From an uncultured Oscillospiraceae bacterium (GTDB taxonomy: Bacteria; Bacillota; Clostridia; Oscillospirales; Oscillospiraceae), in assembly GCA_900756715.1 (NCBI GenBank), contig CAAELC010000035.1, positions 1 to 15,557 on the forward strand: a stretch of DNA of 15,557 nucleotides. Direction: 5' to 3'. The notes below the pieces were generated by a model that did no database searches, was not told the origin of the DNA, and saw nothing but the letters and a program-made list of their open reading frames with translations. Numbering within the stretch: position 1 is the stretch's first letter; every line of letters begins with the position of its first letter. Shown in pieces: positions 14,351 through 15,557 of the stretch. A program made the translations under genes and the position numbers.

Positions 14351-15557
14351 ATGGTACACAACGAATTGCATGCTATTGACCTTGGCATCATTGCCGCCTA
14401 CCTCATTGCGATGGTCACCATCGGCATTGTGGTGGTGAAAAAGGTGCAGAGCACCGATGATTACTATCTGGGCGGCCGTTCCTTTGGCCCGCTGGTGCTG
14501 ATGGCCACCGTCTGCGCCACCATCATCGGCGGCAGCGGTCTGATGGGCCGGGCAGGCGTGGCCTATTCCAGCGGCTTTAAAGCCATTATGACGGCGCTGC
14601 CCTACCTGCTGGGTATGTTTATTTTCTCGGGCTTCGCCGGGCGCATCTCCGCCGTGGGCACCACCTTTGATGTCGCCTCCATTCCCGATCTGTTCGAGCA
14701 GCGCTTCGGCAAAACAGCCAAGGTGATTCTGGGCTGCATGATTGCCTTCACCATGATGGGCACCGTGGCCTCTCAGGTTACAGCCACCGCCACCATCATC
14801 AACATGCTGGGCGCCGAAATCGGCATTTCCTATGAGTTGGGGGCGCTGATTGCCTGCGTGGTTTTCATCGTTTACACCGCCACCTCGGGTCTGTTCGGCG
14901 TCATCTATACGGATGTGTTCCAGTTTGTGATGCTGATTCTGTTTGTGTACATCCTGCTCCCCGTCACCTCCCTTTCCAAGTTGGGCGGCCTGTCGGTTTT
15001 TCTGGAAAATCTGGCTCCGGAGCTGGCTAAACCCTATCTGGATGGCAGCATCATCGGCGACATCATCACCTATTTTGTCTTCACGCTGGCAGGCGCGGAA
15101 ATGTGGCAGCGGGCTTTTGCCGCCAGAAGCCGGAAAGCCGCCAAAGAGGGCCTGTTCCTCGGCACCCTTGTATACGGCCTGACCATCCCGCTGGTGTGGT
15201 TCATGGGCGTGGTGGCGCATCAGCTGGTTTCGGCGGAAAAGCTGGCCCAGTACGGCTCCACTGATGCGGTGGTCCCTGCGCTGGCCATCGAGATTCTTCC
15301 CGTTGGGCTGACGGGTCTGGCGCTGGCAGGCATTCTGTCCGTCATCATGTCCACGGCGGACAGCTACCTGATTGTATCCGTGCAGACCTGCGTTCATGAC
15401 ATCTACAAGGTTTTCCGGCCCAACATCTCCGAAAAGAAGGAGCTGCGCCTGACCCGCGTGTTTGCCGTGATTCTGCCGCTGGGCGCGCTGGTCATTGCGC
15501 TGTATATCAAAAACGCATATAACATCCTCATGTTCGCCTGGAGCTTTTATGCGGCAG
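14351..15557 (+). CDS. Sodium:solute symporter (SSS family), 3' part missing
   Basis: The first 402 residues of an SSS-family Na+-coupled transporter with a LeuT-type fold; family members are usually about 450-550 residues, so the C-terminal helices lie beyond the window. The start is ATG 14351, with AAAGGAG ten bases upstream. Hallmarks are DDYYLGGRSFGPL (36-48) after TM1, TSGLFGVIYTDVFQ (178-191), the AEMWQRAFAARS loop (249-260) and SVIMSTADS (330-338), whose Ser-Thr pair supplies the Na2 sodium site. Several hydrophobic spans are evident from residue 10 onward. The substrate cannot be read from sequence; SSS members carry proline, betaine, pantothenate, sugars or carboxylates. The upstream BusR-like regulator favours a compatible solute such as proline or a betaine. 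It probably forms an operon with that regulator. Confidence 0.93.
   Translation, partial: MVHNELHAIDLGIIAAYLIAMVTIGIVVVKKVQSTDDYYLGGRSFGPLVLMATVCATIIGGSGLMGRAGVAYSSGFKAIMTALPYLLGMFIFSGFAGRISAVGTTFDVASIPDLFEQRFGKTAKVILGCMIAFTMMGTVASQVTATATIINMLGAEIGISYELGALIACVVFIVYTATSGLFGVIYTDVFQFVMLILFVYILLPVTSLSKLGGLSVFLENLAPELAKPYLDGSIIGDIITYFVFTLAGAEMWQRAFAARSRKAAKEGLFLGTLVYGLTIPLVWFMGVVAHQLVSAEKLAQYGSTDAVVPALAIEILPVGLTGLALAGILSVIMSTADSYLIVSVQTCVHDIYKVFRPNISEKKELRLTRVFAVILPLGALVIALYIKNAYNILMFAWSFYAA

Noticed and set aside
14201..15397. A 398-codon open frame on the minus strand
   Set aside because: It is antisense to the SSS symporter, which has clear family motifs across the same bases; the reverse product is His/Gly/Asn-rich and resembles no family I know.

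Overview
The window looks like chromosome of a GC-rich Gram-positive Clostridia bacterium, most likely an Oscillospiraceae-type gut anaerobe. This is an inference from the recJ-rel-dtd gene order, AGGAG-type ribosome binding sites, a cobalamin riboswitch with a terminator platform, and a long modular surface protein ending in a TGD-type wall anchor. No 16S gene or other decisive taxonomic marker is present.

Positions 1-5338, minus strand: one housekeeping operon read from right to left: recJ (single-strand DNA exonuclease), rel (bifunctional (p)ppGpp synthetase/hydrolase), dtd (D-aminoacyl-tRNA deacylase) and a metallo-beta-lactamase-fold hydrolase cut by the window edge. The genes overlap or lie within about 25 bases of each other. 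A strong sigma-A-like promoter (TTTACC, 17 bp, TATAAT) sits just upstream of recJ.

Positions 5339-13529, minus strand: a self-contained transcription unit for one 2,560-residue secreted surface protein. It has a promoter, a cobalamin riboswitch, an intrinsic terminator as expression platform, a structured leader, the gene, and a closing terminator. The protein has a signal peptide, two GLUG-like beta-helix blocks, a duplicated jelly-roll/PEGA-like stalk, Ig-like modules, a DUF4430 (transcobalamin beta-domain-like) module, an alpha/alpha-toroid module and a TGD-type C-terminal anchor. DUF4430 plus alpha/alpha toroid are the two folds that make up the animal B12 carriers (intrinsic factor, transcobalamin), here in reversed order. 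Control of this gene by a B12 riboswitch makes a surface cobalamin-capture role the leading hypothesis, and this is the most interesting system in the window.

Positions 13618-15557, plus strand: a divergent unit with a GntR-type winged-helix regulator carrying a C-terminal RCK_C domain (BusR-like architecture, a c-di-AMP sensor in characterised members), followed by a sodium:solute symporter truncated by the window end. The likely theme is osmolyte or Na+-coupled solute uptake under c-di-AMP control. The 493-base divergent intergenic region holds both promoters, a palindrome at the regulator's start site, and the riboswitch leader.
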